DNA of 64,000 nt from Bacteroidales bacterium UBA2287 (GCA_002345675.1 DDWL01000036.1:91843-155842), one strand, 5' to 3'; numbered from the stretch's first letter, positions 35,949-45,446 are shown. The notes: a model not told the origin generated them from the letters alone. Translations and numbers: made by a program.

Positions 35949-37838
35949 ATGAAAACACTAACCTTGGCAGTTTGCATTCTCCTTTTTGGAGCATTCGCTG
36001 CAACACCTCCCCAAACGGGCAAATTAACAGGAAAAGTAACCGAGGCCGAAACGTCAAAAATTTTGGCTAACGTCTACATTCACGTAATGCAGGGTTCGAA
36101 AATTGTGCTACAGGCACGCAATCAACCCAATGGAGTATTTTCTATTGAACTTTCCGAAGGTAACTACTCGGTTCGTTTCTCACTGGCTGGATTTGCCGAT
36201 AAAACTTACTCGGTTTACATTAGCAAAGGGAAGTCGACCCAACTAAATGCAGTTTTAGAAAAAGTTAAGCCAGAAACTAAGGAGGAATTAACTACACTTT
36301 ACGACAACGTTGCGTTAGAAGAGTGCATAGTTCAAGCAACAGGGCGAGCTTCGGCTCAAAAGCACAAGCTGGCTGGGGCTCCTGTAACTATGATGTCAAT
36401 TGCTTGCGATTATGACGAACCCTACGTTGAACACAACACCGAAGGATACGATGTTATTAACGAGAATCGATTTAAGGATGTGATTAACAACCCCCTTTCA
36501 ACCTTTTCGGTCGATGTCGACAGGGCTTCGTACGCCAACGTTCGCAGATTTTTAACCCAAAGCCAAAAACCAGTAAAGGATGCGGTTCGCATTGAGGAAC
36601 TTATTAACTACTTCGACTACGAATACCCTCAGCCAAAAAATGGTCATCCATTTTCGGTAACCATCGAAGGCGACGTTTGTCCTTGGAACCCTCAGCGCCA
36701 GCTTTTGCTTGTTGGCCTAAAGGGCGAAAACCTTAACGAAGAGCAAATTCCGCCGAGCAATCTGGTTTTCTTAATCGACGTTTCGGGATCAATGTTTTCC
36801 GCCAATAAGTTGCCACTGCTAAAACAGGCATTCTCGTTTCTCGTTCAAAACTTACGACCACAGGACAAGGTTGCCATAGTTGTGTATGCCGGAGCAGCGG
36901 GAGTAGTTCTTGAGTCGACCCCAGGAACCAACAAGCCAAAAATTCAGGCAGCTCTCGAACTCCTTCAGGCAGGTGGTTCAACAGCAGGTGGAGCAGGAAT
37001 TCAACTGGCTTACAAAATTGCTAAGGAGAATTTTATTCACGGTGGAAATAACCGTGTAATTCTTGCCACCGATGGCGACTTTAACGTGGGAGCCAGCAGC
37101 GATGCCGAAATGGTTCGCCTAATTGAAGAGAAACGTAAGGATGGTGTTTTCCTTTCGATTTTAGGCTTTGGCATGGGAAACTACAAGGACTCGAAAATGG
37201 AACAGCTGTCGAATGCCGGAAATGGGAACTATGCCTATATCGACAATATTCTGGAAGCTAAAAAGATGTTTGGCTCCGAACTTTGGGGAACCCTTTACAC
37301 CATTGCCAAGGATGTAAAAATACAGGTTGAATTCAACCCTGCTAAGGTTAAGGCGTACCGCCTTATTGGTTACGAAAACCGAATGCTAAACAAGGAAGAC
37401 TTTAACGACGACAAAAAGGATGCTGGCGACATTGGCTGCGGCCATACTGTTACGGCATTGTACGAAATAATTCTGGCCAATTCAACCGAAAAGGTTTCGG
37501 ATGTTGACCCGCTTGAGTACCAAAAAACCCAACCAGTAGCTGCAACCGACAGCAAAAACTTAATGACCGTAAAGCTTCGCTACAAGCAGCCCAACGAAGA
37601 CGAAAGCAAGCTTATTGTTGAACGCGTTGAAGCATCGAAACTGAAAGCAACGGGTAACATTAAGTTTGCCTCGGCAGTTGCTGAATTCGGAATGCTGCTC
37701 CGCGACTCGGAACACAAAGGAACGTCGGCATACAGCAGCGTAATTGAGCGCGCAAAAAGTTACAAAGGAAAAGATGAGTACGGCTACAAAGCCGACTTTT
37801 TAAAGCTAGTCGAAATGGCCGAAGTTATTTGCAAGTAA
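35949..37838 (+). CDS. YfbK-like exported VWA domain protein
   Basis: 629 residues. Signal peptide (1-18); a carboxypeptidase-regulatory-like beta domain (about 22-110, GKLTGKVTEAETSKILANVYI); a vWF-N-type domain (about 150-260, with NPLSTFSVDVDRASYANVRRFL); the VWA domain with MIDAS motif DVSGSMFS at about 277; and a DUF3520-type C-terminal domain (about 460-628). This order is that of the YfbK family. Exact role unknown; the metal-ion-dependent VWA suggests protein binding in the periplasm. It is divergent from the ECF sigma/anti-sigma pair, a linkage that suggests a shared envelope function. Confidence 0.88.
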   Translation: MKTLTLAVCILLFGAFAATPPQTGKLTGKVTEAETSKILANVYIHVMQGSKIVLQARNQPNGVFSIELSEGNYSVRFSLAGFADKTYSVYISKGKSTQLNAVLEKVKPETKEELTTLYDNVALEECIVQATGRASAQKHKLAGAPVTMMSIACDYDEPYVEHNTEGYDVINENRFKDVINNPLSTFSVDVDRASYANVRRFLTQSQKPVKDAVRIEELINYFDYEYPQPKNGHPFSVTIEGDVCPWNPQRQLLLVGLKGENLNEEQIPPSNLVFLIDVSGSMFSANKLPLLKQAFSFLVQNLRPQDKVAIVVYAGAAGVVLESTPGTNKPKIQAALELLQAGGSTAGGAGIQLAYKIAKENFIHGGNNRVILATDGDFNVGASSDAEMVRLIEEKRKDGVFLSILGFGMGNYKDSKMEQLSNAGNGNYAYIDNILEAKKMFGSELWGTLYTIAKDVKIQVEFNPAKVKAYRLIGYENRMLNKEDFNDDKKDAGDIGCGHTVTALYEIILANSTEKVSDVDPLEYQKTQPVAATDSKNLMTVKLRYKQPNEDESKLIVERVEASKLKATGNIKFASAVAEFGMLLRDSEHKGTSAYSSVIERAKSYKGKDEYGYKADFLKLVEMAEVICK

Positions 37839-37852
37839 AGCAATTGTAACTT

Positions 37853-37937
37853 AAAGTAAAAAAAGCATCAACATTTAGGGGTTGATGCTTTTTTTGTTGT
37901 AAAACCTACTGAAAGTTAACGAAAGGAAACCGTTTAG
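37853..37937. repeat. TA-associated repeat, copy R1, including a bidirectional terminator hairpin
   Basis: A-rich run, stem AAGCATCAAC / GTTGATGCTT (37863-37890) with A and T tracts on either side, then ACCTACTGAAAGTTAACG and GAAACCGTTTAG. The hairpin can terminate the VWA gene on the plus strand. On the minus strand the block reads K-R-F-P-F-V-N-F-Q-stop followed by the terminator. About 85 bp are shared with 47514-47600, and the core with 49141-49174. Confidence 0.85.
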
Positions 37938-37986
37938 TTTAGATTGTAGAATGGTTTTTCAATTGGGCAACCTCGTATTTAAGGAG

Positions 37987-38017
37987 TTTGCTTTTGGGCA
38001 TTTATGGCGTATATTTG
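37987..38017 (+). promoter_or_regulatory. Bacteroidota-type promoter of TA locus 1
   Basis: TTTG (37987-37990), exactly 19 bp spacer, then TATATTTG (38010-38017): the full consensus form. The antitoxin ATG is 77 bp further on. Confidence 0.65.
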
Positions 38018-38094
38018 CAATATTAATCGATGAATTGATTTGGTTTATAGGACTTATAATCCTACAAGTTTACACCTCTTAAAATTAAACGACT

Positions 38095-38325
38095 ATGAAC
38101 CTGCAATATATTTCGGACAGTAAAGGACAAACAACTGGGGTCTTTATTCCTATTAATGAATGGAACGACCTTAAAAAAAAATACAAGGATATTGAGCAGG
38201 AGGATATTGATATTCCAGAATGGCACAAAGATTTGGTGAGAAAACGCCTTGATGATTACAAGAAAAACCCTGGTTCTGCCTTGAATTTTGATGCGGCTAT
38301 GGATGATCTTGAAAAAGAGTTGTAA
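38095..38325 (+). CDS. Type II antitoxin, addiction-module component (TA locus 1)
   Basis: 76 residues. The N-terminus (YISDSKGQTTGVFIPINEWNDLKKKY) is a short DNA-binding-type beta-helix start seen in small antitoxins of RelE/ParE systems, and the acidic, Lys-rich C-terminal half (IPEWHKDLVRKRLDDYKKNPG, FDAAMDDLEKEL) is the toxin-wrapping part. It overlaps the toxin reading frame by one base (TAATG), the usual coupled layout. The antitoxin frame is intact although its toxin is broken. Codon use differs from chromosomal neighbours. Confidence 0.85.
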   Translation: MNLQYISDSKGQTTGVFIPINEWNDLKKKYKDIEQEDIDIPEWHKDLVRKRLDDYKKNPGSALNFDAAMDDLEKEL

Positions 38326-38621
38326 TGTATAAATCTTTAATCCTCCCCTTTGCTAAAAAAGATATTTGGTAAGCTGCAAAGTGGTATAATAATCAACAAG
38401 AAGGGCTTGGTAAAAGATTTACTACGGAAGTCTGCGAAAAAGTCCATTTTATAAGCAAGAACCCAAGTGCTTCAAATATCCGTTACGATGGCGTAAGAAC
38501 TGCCGTTTTAAACGTATTCACGTTTATGGTTCACTATACAGTTGACGAAGATGCCAAAACCATTATTATTTCCGCCGTACTGCACACAAGCCGTAACCTT
38601 GAGTTGTGGAAAAAAAGATAA
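38325..38621 (+). pseudogene. RelE/ParE-type toxin pseudogene, one nonsense codon (TA locus 1)
   Basis: Read through, the frame gives a complete 97-residue RelE/ParE-like toxin: MYKSLILPFAKKDIW, then AAKWYNNQQEGLGKRFTTEV, FISKNPSASNIRYDGVRTAV, and a terminal VLHTSRNLELWKKR. Codon 16 is TAA at 38370-38372, where the family usually has Glu or similar before AAKWY (one base change, GAA to TAA). There is no frameshift. Translation would stop after 15 residues, so no active toxin is expected. Start overlaps the antitoxin stop. Confidence 0.85.
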
Positions 38622-38798
38622 AGTAAAAGCCCAAACTACTTGACTTATCACCTTGGATTTGTAACAGAGCGCTCTTTACGAGTACGACGCAGTCAATCCA
38701 ATATCCTTATAGTAAATGAAGAGTTGGATAACATATTAGGCACAACGAGCTTGAAGTTTTGAATGTAAAAGTATAAAAGGAGAGAATACCTTAAAGTT

Positions 38799-39767
38799 TT
38801 ATTGGGTCGAAAGATCAGTTTGCCTCTCGTTACTTAAAATATCCCTAACTGTTGCTTCGTATGCTCCAATGTTTTTGGCTTTTTTAATCTTCTTAAACCC
38901 TTTGTGAGGGTTCGAAAAGGAGGTTATAAAGTACTCCCAAAAGTGAAGCATTTTAGTTAAAATATGGCTCGATCCCGATAGGGCTTGAGAGTAGTCGCTA
39001 AAAAGGGTGTCGTGAAATTTACTGAAAATATCAACTCTGTTTTCAGGGTAAATTGACGTGTTGTTTTTAATCATACCAGGAAGAAAAGGATCGGCAATAA
39101 CACCTCGTCCAATTAACCAATGATTAATGGTTGGAAACTGACTCGCCAGCTTATTAAAAACTGCTACCGACACAATGTCGCCATTGTAGTATACTTTGTG
39201 GCTTGTGTTGCTTAAACAGCGCTCGAATGAGTTTAGGTCTAAACTGCCTTTGTAAAGCTGTTTCCCAATTCGTGGATGTATAGCAATGCATTTAACTGGG
39301 TATTCCTCTAATATTGGCAGAACTTGAAATATTTCTTCGCTGCTTGCGTATCCAAGTCGCATTTTAATTGATACGGTAATGTCCGATTCGGCAAAGACTC
39401 TATTGAGAATGCTATTAATTTTTTCGGGTTGGCAAATTAATCCCGAGCCCAAACCCCTATTTGTTACCATGGGATAGGGGCAGCCCAAATTCCAGTTCAA
39501 CTCGTTATAGCCAATGCTCTGAACGTACTTTGCTGCAAATAGAAACTCATCGGCATTGTTGGCCATAACCTGGGGAACTAAATCTATTCCAATGTTGTTT
39601 TTGGGATTTAAGTCGCGTTCGTACGAAGATTTTATTTCTAGGGTTCCGTTAAAGCGAATGTATGGAGCGTAAAATGTATCGATTCCTCCAAAGTATTTGT
39701 TAAAGGCATTTCGAAACCGAAAATCGGTAAACCCTTGAAGAGGTGAAGAAATAAGGGTAATGCTCAT
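38799..39767 (-). CDS. tRNA-dihydrouridine synthase family protein
   Basis: 322-residue flavoprotein of the Dus family, which reduces uridines in tRNA D-loops with FMN and NADPH. Motifs: the start SSPLQGFTDFRFRNAF, QVMANNADEF, NWNLGCPYPMVTNRGLGSGL (active-site Cys in GCP), VSIKMRLGY, IHPRIGKQLYKG (HxR-type tRNA-contact motif), VYYNGDI and IGRGVIADP. Closest in layout to DusC-like enzymes of Bacteroidota. Stands alone between a broken TA locus and an outer-membrane gene. The exact uridine target is not told. Confidence 0.9.
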   Translation of the reverse strand: MSITLISSPLQGFTDFRFRNAFNKYFGGIDTFYAPYIRFNGTLEIKSSYERDLNPKNNIGIDLVPQVMANNADEFLFAAKYVQSIGYNELNWNLGCPYPMVTNRGLGSGLICQPEKINSILNRVFAESDITVSIKMRLGYASSEEIFQVLPILEEYPVKCIAIHPRIGKQLYKGSLDLNSFERCLSNTSHKVYYNGDIVSVAVFNKLASQFPTINHWLIGRGVIADPFLPGMIKNNTSIYPENRVDIFSKFHDTLFSDYSQALSGSSHILTKMLHFWEYFITSFSNPHKGFKKIKKAKNIGAYEATVRDILSNERQTDLSTQ

Positions 39768-39902
39768 TTTGCTTTTGTATACGGGTTAAAAATATGATAA
39801 ACAATAAAACAACTAGTTATAAAAAAGTGCTTCTTTTATAAAAATGAAGTGTTTATAGCGTCGAAAGTTAATCGATATTAATTTTCAATTGCTAGTTTTG
39901 AA

Positions 39903-39910
39903 TATATTTG
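39903..39910 (+). promoter_or_regulatory. Putative Bacteroidota -7 box for the Omp85-like gene
   Basis: TATATTTG, matching TAnnTTTG, 33 bp before the ATG at 39943. Confidence 0.5.
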
Positions 39911-39942
39911 GGGAAAATTACAAAAAAAACTACTAAACGTTT

Positions 39943-41253
39943 ATGAAAAAATCTTTACTATTAACGCTAATCTTAGCTATAAGCTTTGCTGCATTTAGCC
40001 AACCCGACACGGTTAAAGTAAATAAAAAAGAGGGTTGGAAATTCGGCATTGCTTTACCTGCTGTGGCTTACGATTCGGACCTTGGTTTTAAATATGGAGG
40101 ATTAGTAAATTTTTACGATTATGGCAAGCCAAGTTCGTACCCCAACTTTATTAAGTCGTTGTATTTAGAATGGTCTCGCACAACCAAAGGAAGTGGCATA
40201 AACAAGTTTATGTACGACGACAAAAAACTTTTTAACACCAATTTGAGACTGATATCGGATGTTGGTTACTATATTGAACAAAACTTAGATTTTTACGGCT
40301 TCAATGGTTTTGAAACTGGTATAAACCTCGATTATACAAATCAGGAAAGCAGCAGTTACCAATCACGAATGTACTACCGCCACGAGCGCAAAATGGTAAA
40401 GATTATTGGCGATATCCACATCCCAATTATGGATAACATGTTTAAAGCGGTAGTTGGGTACAGCTTATACTGGATGAAAATTAATTCGGTTGATATTAAT
40501 AAACTAAATGAAGGCAAAAACCCTGCAGACCAATTACCTAACGTAACAGATGTGCCTGGGTTATACGAGCAATTTTTAAGCTATGGCGTAATTCCCGATA
40601 ATCAGAAAAACGGAGGATTTGTAAATCACTTTAAAGGCGGAATTATTTACGATACCCGAAACCTTGAAGCTTGTCCAACCAAGGGATTATGGACAGAAGC
40701 TTTAGTTTTATTTTCGCCCGATTTTGGAAGCCATACATCGTACACTCAGTTTTCGTTTACACACCGTCAGTATTTTACTATAGTTAAAAACAGGCTTTCG
40801 CTTGCATACAGAATGGTTTACCAAACAAAACTTACTGGCAAAATGCCTTTTTACATGCTGCCATTTTATCAAAACACACTTGAAGTTTACGACGGCTTTG
40901 GAGGTGCAAAAACAATTCGTGGGATTTTGCGCAATAGGGTAGTTGGAGAAGGTGTTGCATTTGGAAATATAGAAGTAAGATGGAAATTTTTTCGCACAAA
41001 ACTGTTTAAGCAAGACTTGTACCTTGCGCTTAGCAGCTTTTTAGACGGTGGCATGGTAACCAAACGCTACAACTACTCGCAGTTGTCGGGTCCCACTGTT
41101 AATACTGGAACCGAGAAACTTCACCTTGGTTATGGCGGAGGTTTTAGAATTGCAATTAACGAAAATTCGATTATAGCAATTGATTACGGCATGGCTAATG
41201 ATAAGCGCGATGGCAATTCGGGAATATATATTGGATTAAACTGGTTGTTTTAA
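39943..41253 (+). CDS. Omp85/BamA-TamA superfamily barrel without POTRA domains
   Basis: 436 residues with a signal peptide (1-19, FAAFSQ). The body is all outer-membrane beta barrel: alternating strands, GGIIYDTRNLEACPTKGLWTE (the D-x-R-x3-P-x-G motif of Omp85 barrels), KTIRGILRNRVVGEG (the RGF/Y lid-lock type motif) and a last strand ending GIYIGLNWLF. No POTRA repeats precede it, so it is not BamA itself; POTRA-less family members are common in Bacteroidota with unknown function. A promoter-like box lies just upstream. Confidence 0.85.
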   Translation: MKKSLLLTLILAISFAAFSQPDTVKVNKKEGWKFGIALPAVAYDSDLGFKYGGLVNFYDYGKPSSYPNFIKSLYLEWSRTTKGSGINKFMYDDKKLFNTNLRLISDVGYYIEQNLDFYGFNGFETGINLDYTNQESSSYQSRMYYRHERKMVKIIGDIHIPIMDNMFKAVVGYSLYWMKINSVDINKLNEGKNPADQLPNVTDVPGLYEQFLSYGVIPDNQKNGGFVNHFKGGIIYDTRNLEACPTKGLWTEALVLFSPDFGSHTSYTQFSFTHRQYFTIVKNRLSLAYRMVYQTKLTGKMPFYMLPFYQNTLEVYDGFGGAKTIRGILRNRVVGEGVAFGNIEVRWKFFRTKLFKQDLYLALSSFLDGGMVTKRYNYSQLSGPTVNTGTEKLHLGYGGGFRIAINENSIIAIDYGMANDKRDGNSGIYIGLNWLF

Positions 41254-41265
41254 AATCAATGTGCG

Positions 41266-41409
41266 CTGTTTCAAATACCTAACCACAAAGGGCACTAAGA
41301 CTTCACTCTAAGTACGCAAAGAACTGCATTGTTTTTTTTAGACTTTGTGGCTCTTTGCGTTTTCTTTGTGGTCTTTGTGGTTAATCTTTCATTTAACCAG
41401 CCTCTTTTT
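41266..41409. repeat. AACCACAAAG-type inverted-repeat element, copy E
   Basis: Contains AACCACAAAGGGCACTAAG near the left and CTTTGTGGTCTTTGTGGTTAATC near the right, with CAGCCTCTTTTTC at the right end. Its reverse complement aligns by eye with the elements at 57666-57843 and 60845-61004. It fills the gap between two convergent genes (Omp85-like and galK). Confidence 0.75.
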
Positions 41410-41413
41410 CTGA

Positions 41414-42571
41414 TTACACTCTACTTGCACCATTAGCGCTTGTTACAACATAAAACTCAGCATTTAGGTTGGTTTTGCTTTTATACTCGCTCTTCACATT
41501 GTTAATAAAAGCGTCAATATAATCTGTACTTATTAAAGTTATAGTACAGCCTCCAAAACCAGCACCTGTCATTCTTGAGCCCAAAACGCCTTTTTGCTTT
41601 ACCTGAATTTCCTGTAGCGTATCCAGTTCAAAGCCTGTAACTTCATAGTAGTTCTTTAACGACATGTGCGATTGGTTTAGCAGCTCTCCTAATTCAATAA
41701 TATTTCCATTCTTAAGCAATTCAGCTGCTTTTATTGTCCTATTGTTTTCGGAAACAACGTGCTTCACTCGCCGCTTAATTGTTTCGTCTGCAATTAGTTT
41801 GTCAATTTTACTAAAATCTAATTCGGTTAGCTGGCAAAGATGTTCAACGTTTAACCCTTTTTGAATTTGCTTTAGTCCAAGCCTGCACTCCTCTAATCTT
41901 TCGTTGTACTTCGACTCCGTTAACTTCCTTTCTTTCATCGAGTTTGTTATTACAAACTGGTAAGAACCCAAATCTAAAGGAATATGTTCGAATTGTAAAT
42001 TTGACGTGTTAAGTAAAATGGCGTTCCCCTTTTTGCCCATACCAATTATAAATTGGTCCATAATGCCGCATTTCAGCTTCATGTACTCGTTCTCGGCCTT
42101 TTGTGCAAGTTTTACGAGGTCGATACTTTGCATGCTAAAGTCAAACATGTGGTTAAGCATTACGGCTGTAGCAAGTTCTACCGAAGCCGACGACGACAAG
42201 CCAGTGCCATGGGGCAAGTTGCCAAAAATATAAATATTTAACCCCTTGTCAATTTTATGACCATTCTCCTTTAGCATAGCCATTACCCCCTTGGGGTAGT
42301 TTGCCCAAGCGTGTTCTGTCTTGAAACTTAGGTCGTTAAAGTCTATAGTTATTTCCTCGTTAAAGTTTTCCGAGTAGAACACTATTTTAGTGTCGGCACG
42401 AAACGAAGCTGCTATATAAGTTCCGAGGTTAATGTTGGCGGGTAAAACAAGCCCTCCGTTGTAATCGATATGCTCGCCAATTATATTAATACGGCCAGGG
42501 GCAAAGTACACACTTGGCGCATTGCCACTACAAAATTTCGATAAAAACTTGGCAATTAAAATGTCCTTCAT
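41414..42571 (-). CDS. galK: Galactokinase
   Basis: GHMP-family kinase that phosphorylates galactose at C1 (Leloir pathway). 385 residues from ATG 42571; a TTG 6 bp upstream is possible. Three family motifs: PGRINIIGEHIDYNGG (galactokinase signature), LPHGTGLSSSASVELA (ATP loop) and GSRMTGAGFGGCTITL. The catalytic Asp lies in CGIMDQFI. Last gene of a four-gene minus-strand unit after an alpha-galactosidase, a GT-B-like protein and a sugar symporter. galT and galE are not in the window. Confidence 0.95.
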   Translation of the reverse strand: MKDILIAKFLSKFCSGNAPSVYFAPGRINIIGEHIDYNGGLVLPANINLGTYIAASFRADTKIVFYSENFNEEITIDFNDLSFKTEHAWANYPKGVMAMLKENGHKIDKGLNIYIFGNLPHGTGLSSSASVELATAVMLNHMFDFSMQSIDLVKLAQKAENEYMKLKCGIMDQFIIGMGKKGNAILLNTSNLQFEHIPLDLGSYQFVITNSMKERKLTESKYNERLEECRLGLKQIQKGLNVEHLCQLTELDFSKIDKLIADETIKRRVKHVVSENNRTIKAAELLKNGNIIELGELLNQSHMSLKNYYEVTGFELDTLQEIQVKQKGVLGSRMTGAGFGGCTITLISTDYIDAFINNVKSEYKSKTNLNAEFYVVTSANGASRV

Positions 42572-42593
42572 CAACAAAAAACTAAATAATTTT

Positions 42594-43973
42594 TTACGAT
42601 TTTTTTCCCTCGGTATTTTTACTTTTTAAAGCATCGAGAACATACTTTTCGCGATAGAAAACAAAGAAAACCAAACCTATAATACAGAAAAATCCAGCGG
42701 CAGGACCGGTTAGCCGTATACCTAAGTCGTTTCCAAGGTCTTTACCTAAAAGAAGCAACGAGCTAAATACGAGCATCGCCAGCATCTGTCCAATTTTGCT
42801 CATAAAAGTTCGCGCACCAAAAAACATAGCCTCGCGCTTGCTGCCGGTTCTAATGGCATCGCTGTCGGCAATATCGGCAATAATTGCATTGGGTAATATT
42901 CCAAATATTGCTAAAGCTATGGCGGTCAGTACTGCCAGAATCATTGCCTGTACATGTGTTGACATTGGCATAAATTCTTTTCCTAAAACAGAAATGTAGA
43001 AATACATTACCGAGAATGTAATGAAGGCGAAAATCATCATTTTCTTTTTTCCTGCTTTTTTTGCAAGAATATTAACAAACGGATAGAATACAAACGAGAA
43101 GGCAAATACCATTATGTTGTAAAACGAGACCTTTTCCTCGGGCATTCTTAACAGAATAGTTACGTAGTATATTAATCCGGTCATTAGTATTGTTAGTGCA
43201 AGCCAGTAAGCCAGGTCGGAAATTATAAAAACTTTGAAATCTCTATTCTGAAATGTTTTTTTCATCGATTCAACCACGTTTTCTTTTGATGGTTTGCCCG
43301 ACGAGTACTTTCGTTCATTAATTGTAAATACAGGTACAAACATTAGCACCATGGCCAAAATAGCCATGCCAAGCACTACGTATTGCACCGCTAAAACCTT
43401 AACAATTCCTGCGCCTATAAGCATATTCCAAATTGCGGGTGCGCCAAAAGCGATGCCAGTTCCAATAAAAAATGTTACCGAAATGGCTGTAGCCAAGTTT
43501 AGTTTCATTTCGGAACTGTAGCCTAATTCCGAAATAAGGGTCATGTAAGGCGTTACGTAAATAGTGTAAAAAACGTAAAAGCCTGCCAAAGCTAAAACAA
43601 GCCAAATTATATTACCAGCATGGCTTGTAAATGGCGACCAAAAAACCAGAACTGTAAAAACGGCCAATGGTAAAGCGCCCTTTTTCATAAAAGAGATTCT
43701 GCGTCCGAGTTTCGAAGTCGACCTGTCACTCATTGCAGCAACTAAGGGGTCGGTTACGGCATCTAACAATCGCCCTCCCATGGTAATAAGGCCTATTACA
43801 GTGAGGAACCCGAGTATTTTTCCCTGCGGAATAAGCTCTGGCAGTCCAGCTTCGGCTGGCGGAAGGTAAAACCAAACCAAATAGGTATTTATAAGTCCCA
43901 TTAAAATAGACCAGCCTAATTGTCCTATTGAATATAGGATTATATGCTTAAACCTAATTTTTTCTGTTAACAT
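42594..43973 (-). CDS. GPH-family (MelB-like) sugar symporter
   Basis: 459 residues with about twelve membrane helices. Family signatures are GRLLDAVTDPLVAAMSDRS (loop 2-3 motif of glycoside-pentoside-hexuronide symporters) and the Asp-rich ADSDAIRTGSKREAMFFGARTF segment. It sits 24 bp after the GT-B-like gene and 22 bp before galK, between alpha-galactosidase and galactokinase, which suggests uptake of galactose or an alpha-galactoside such as melibiose; the substrate is inferred from context. Confidence 0.87.
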   Translation of the reverse strand: MLTEKIRFKHIILYSIGQLGWSILMGLINTYLVWFYLPPAEAGLPELIPQGKILGFLTVIGLITMGGRLLDAVTDPLVAAMSDRSTSKLGRRISFMKKGALPLAVFTVLVFWSPFTSHAGNIIWLVLALAGFYVFYTIYVTPYMTLISELGYSSEMKLNLATAISVTFFIGTGIAFGAPAIWNMLIGAGIVKVLAVQYVVLGMAILAMVLMFVPVFTINERKYSSGKPSKENVVESMKKTFQNRDFKVFIISDLAYWLALTILMTGLIYYVTILLRMPEEKVSFYNIMVFAFSFVFYPFVNILAKKAGKKKMMIFAFITFSVMYFYISVLGKEFMPMSTHVQAMILAVLTAIALAIFGILPNAIIADIADSDAIRTGSKREAMFFGARTFMSKIGQMLAMLVFSSLLLLGKDLGNDLGIRLTGPAAGFFCIIGLVFFVFYREKYVLDALKSKNTEGKKS

Positions 43974-43997
43974 ATACTTGCAAGTTTATATTGATAA

Positions 43998-45446
43998 TTA
44001 AACGTTAAATGCCAATTTTACTGCATTGTAGGCTCCGTTATAAATTCCAATTTTGTAATTATCCAAAATGTGCTTATTCATCAAATTCAATATATCTTTT
44101 TCTTCAATCATTAATTTTAGCATTTGAAAAGCGTAATCGGTTTTATCGCACTCAATGGTTCCGTCGCCCAATTCCGAACTTCTAATTGCGCCCCAAGCTT
44201 CGTGCCCGCCAACTCGTTTAATTAACAGTTTAGGAACTGGATAGAACGACAACTCGCTTGGCTTTGTAATAAGAATATCAGCGGGTCGAATTAGTAAATT
44301 TGTAGTGTAAACCGCTTCGAAAATATCGTCGTTTTGAAAAAGGTGAACTCCCTCAACATCGCCATCGATTGCCTTTTCGGCTACTTGCTTGGTTTTTTCC
44401 CACTCGTTAATGTAGGTTGTACAAGTATTTTTTAACCACGAACTTTTTTCGAGTACATAGTTCAGAAATTTTTTGTGATCGCCTACATTAATAAACAGAA
44501 CAACTTTTTTATTTTGAATGTAAGGTGCAAGGAATTCAATAAAATCGACAGTTAGTTTTTGCTGAGCACCGGCACCGCCTACAGTTAGCAATAGCCTAAG
44601 GGGCTTGTTGCCATTTAACCGCTGCAACCGTTTTTCGGTATCGACCTCGAGATTATGAACAAATTCGTGGTCGATAAAATGACCCGTTTCAACAATGTCG
44701 ATGGATGGCATAGGATTAAGAATGTTTTTTGCCATTCCGTGTAAAGTTCTGTATCCAAGGTAAGTCGAAAAGCCTTGAATTGCATGAACTGCACCTTCGG
44801 AAAGGTGCAAGCCCATTTGCCAGTTGTCGGGCACAATGTTAACCACTTTTTTAAAACCGGCATGCACTGCTGCTTGCGCAGGCCATACGTGTGTGGCAAT
44901 ATACGGTATGTCTTTTGGTAAGTTTTTATGGAAGCCAGCCATTAGCTCAGTCATTTTTTGATCTTTAGAATTGTACGTTAACTTTCTAAAGCCTTGGGAA
45001 TTTAAAGGTTCCCAGTAGTACTTGTTAAACAGTGTGCTTTTTTGCGACAATCGCGATCCCAGCGAGTACAAACCGTTCATGTGTTTAACAATTTTTGTGG
45101 TAGTCGACTGTGGAAATGCATTCAGGTCTAACCACAAAGGTTTGTAACCAAGAGCGTTTGCGCACGATGCCAGCGCAATTGATATTCGGTAATGCCCATA
45201 ACCCATTCGTATATTACCAACTATTACGTTTTTGTTTGTTGGCAGCTCGGTAGGGGTTTCCGAAAGTTTAATATCATCAACATTCACAAACTCGTTTAAT
45301 GTTTTGTTGGGTTGCGTAGTAAAATGATAATCAACGCTTGAGTCGTCGCCAAACTTCTTTATAAAACTACTCTTCCTACGTAAACCCGTTTTGTAAACCG
45401 AATGGGCGATTTCATTTTTAAACACACTCTTACTTAAATCTTTCAT
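43998..45446 (-). CDS. Unknown protein with GT-B glycosyltransferase-like features
   Basis: 482 residues, no signal peptide or clear membrane segment. I do not recognise a characterised family. Residues about 70-100 (NVIVGNIRMGYGHYRISIALASCANALGYKPLWLDL) resemble the GGGH-type N-terminal loop of MGDG-synthase/MurG-like GT-B enzymes, and LLLTVGGAGAQQKL (about 275) resembles their inter-domain turn; ILITKPSELSFYPVPKLLI is like their sugar-nucleotide site. Its start overlaps the alpha-galactosidase end by 17 bp and it precedes the symporter, so it belongs to the galactoside operon. Could transfer galactose or a related sugar; unproven. Confidence 0.65.
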   Translation of the reverse strand: MKDLSKSVFKNEIAHSVYKTGLRRKSSFIKKFGDDSSVDYHFTTQPNKTLNEFVNVDDIKLSETPTELPTNKNVIVGNIRMGYGHYRISIALASCANALGYKPLWLDLNAFPQSTTTKIVKHMNGLYSLGSRLSQKSTLFNKYYWEPLNSQGFRKLTYNSKDQKMTELMAGFHKNLPKDIPYIATHVWPAQAAVHAGFKKVVNIVPDNWQMGLHLSEGAVHAIQGFSTYLGYRTLHGMAKNILNPMPSIDIVETGHFIDHEFVHNLEVDTEKRLQRLNGNKPLRLLLTVGGAGAQQKLTVDFIEFLAPYIQNKKVVLFINVGDHKKFLNYVLEKSSWLKNTCTTYINEWEKTKQVAEKAIDGDVEGVHLFQNDDIFEAVYTTNLLIRPADILITKPSELSFYPVPKLLIKRVGGHEAWGAIRSSELGDGTIECDKTDYAFQMLKLMIEEKDILNLMNKHILDNYKIGIYNGAYNAVKLAFNV

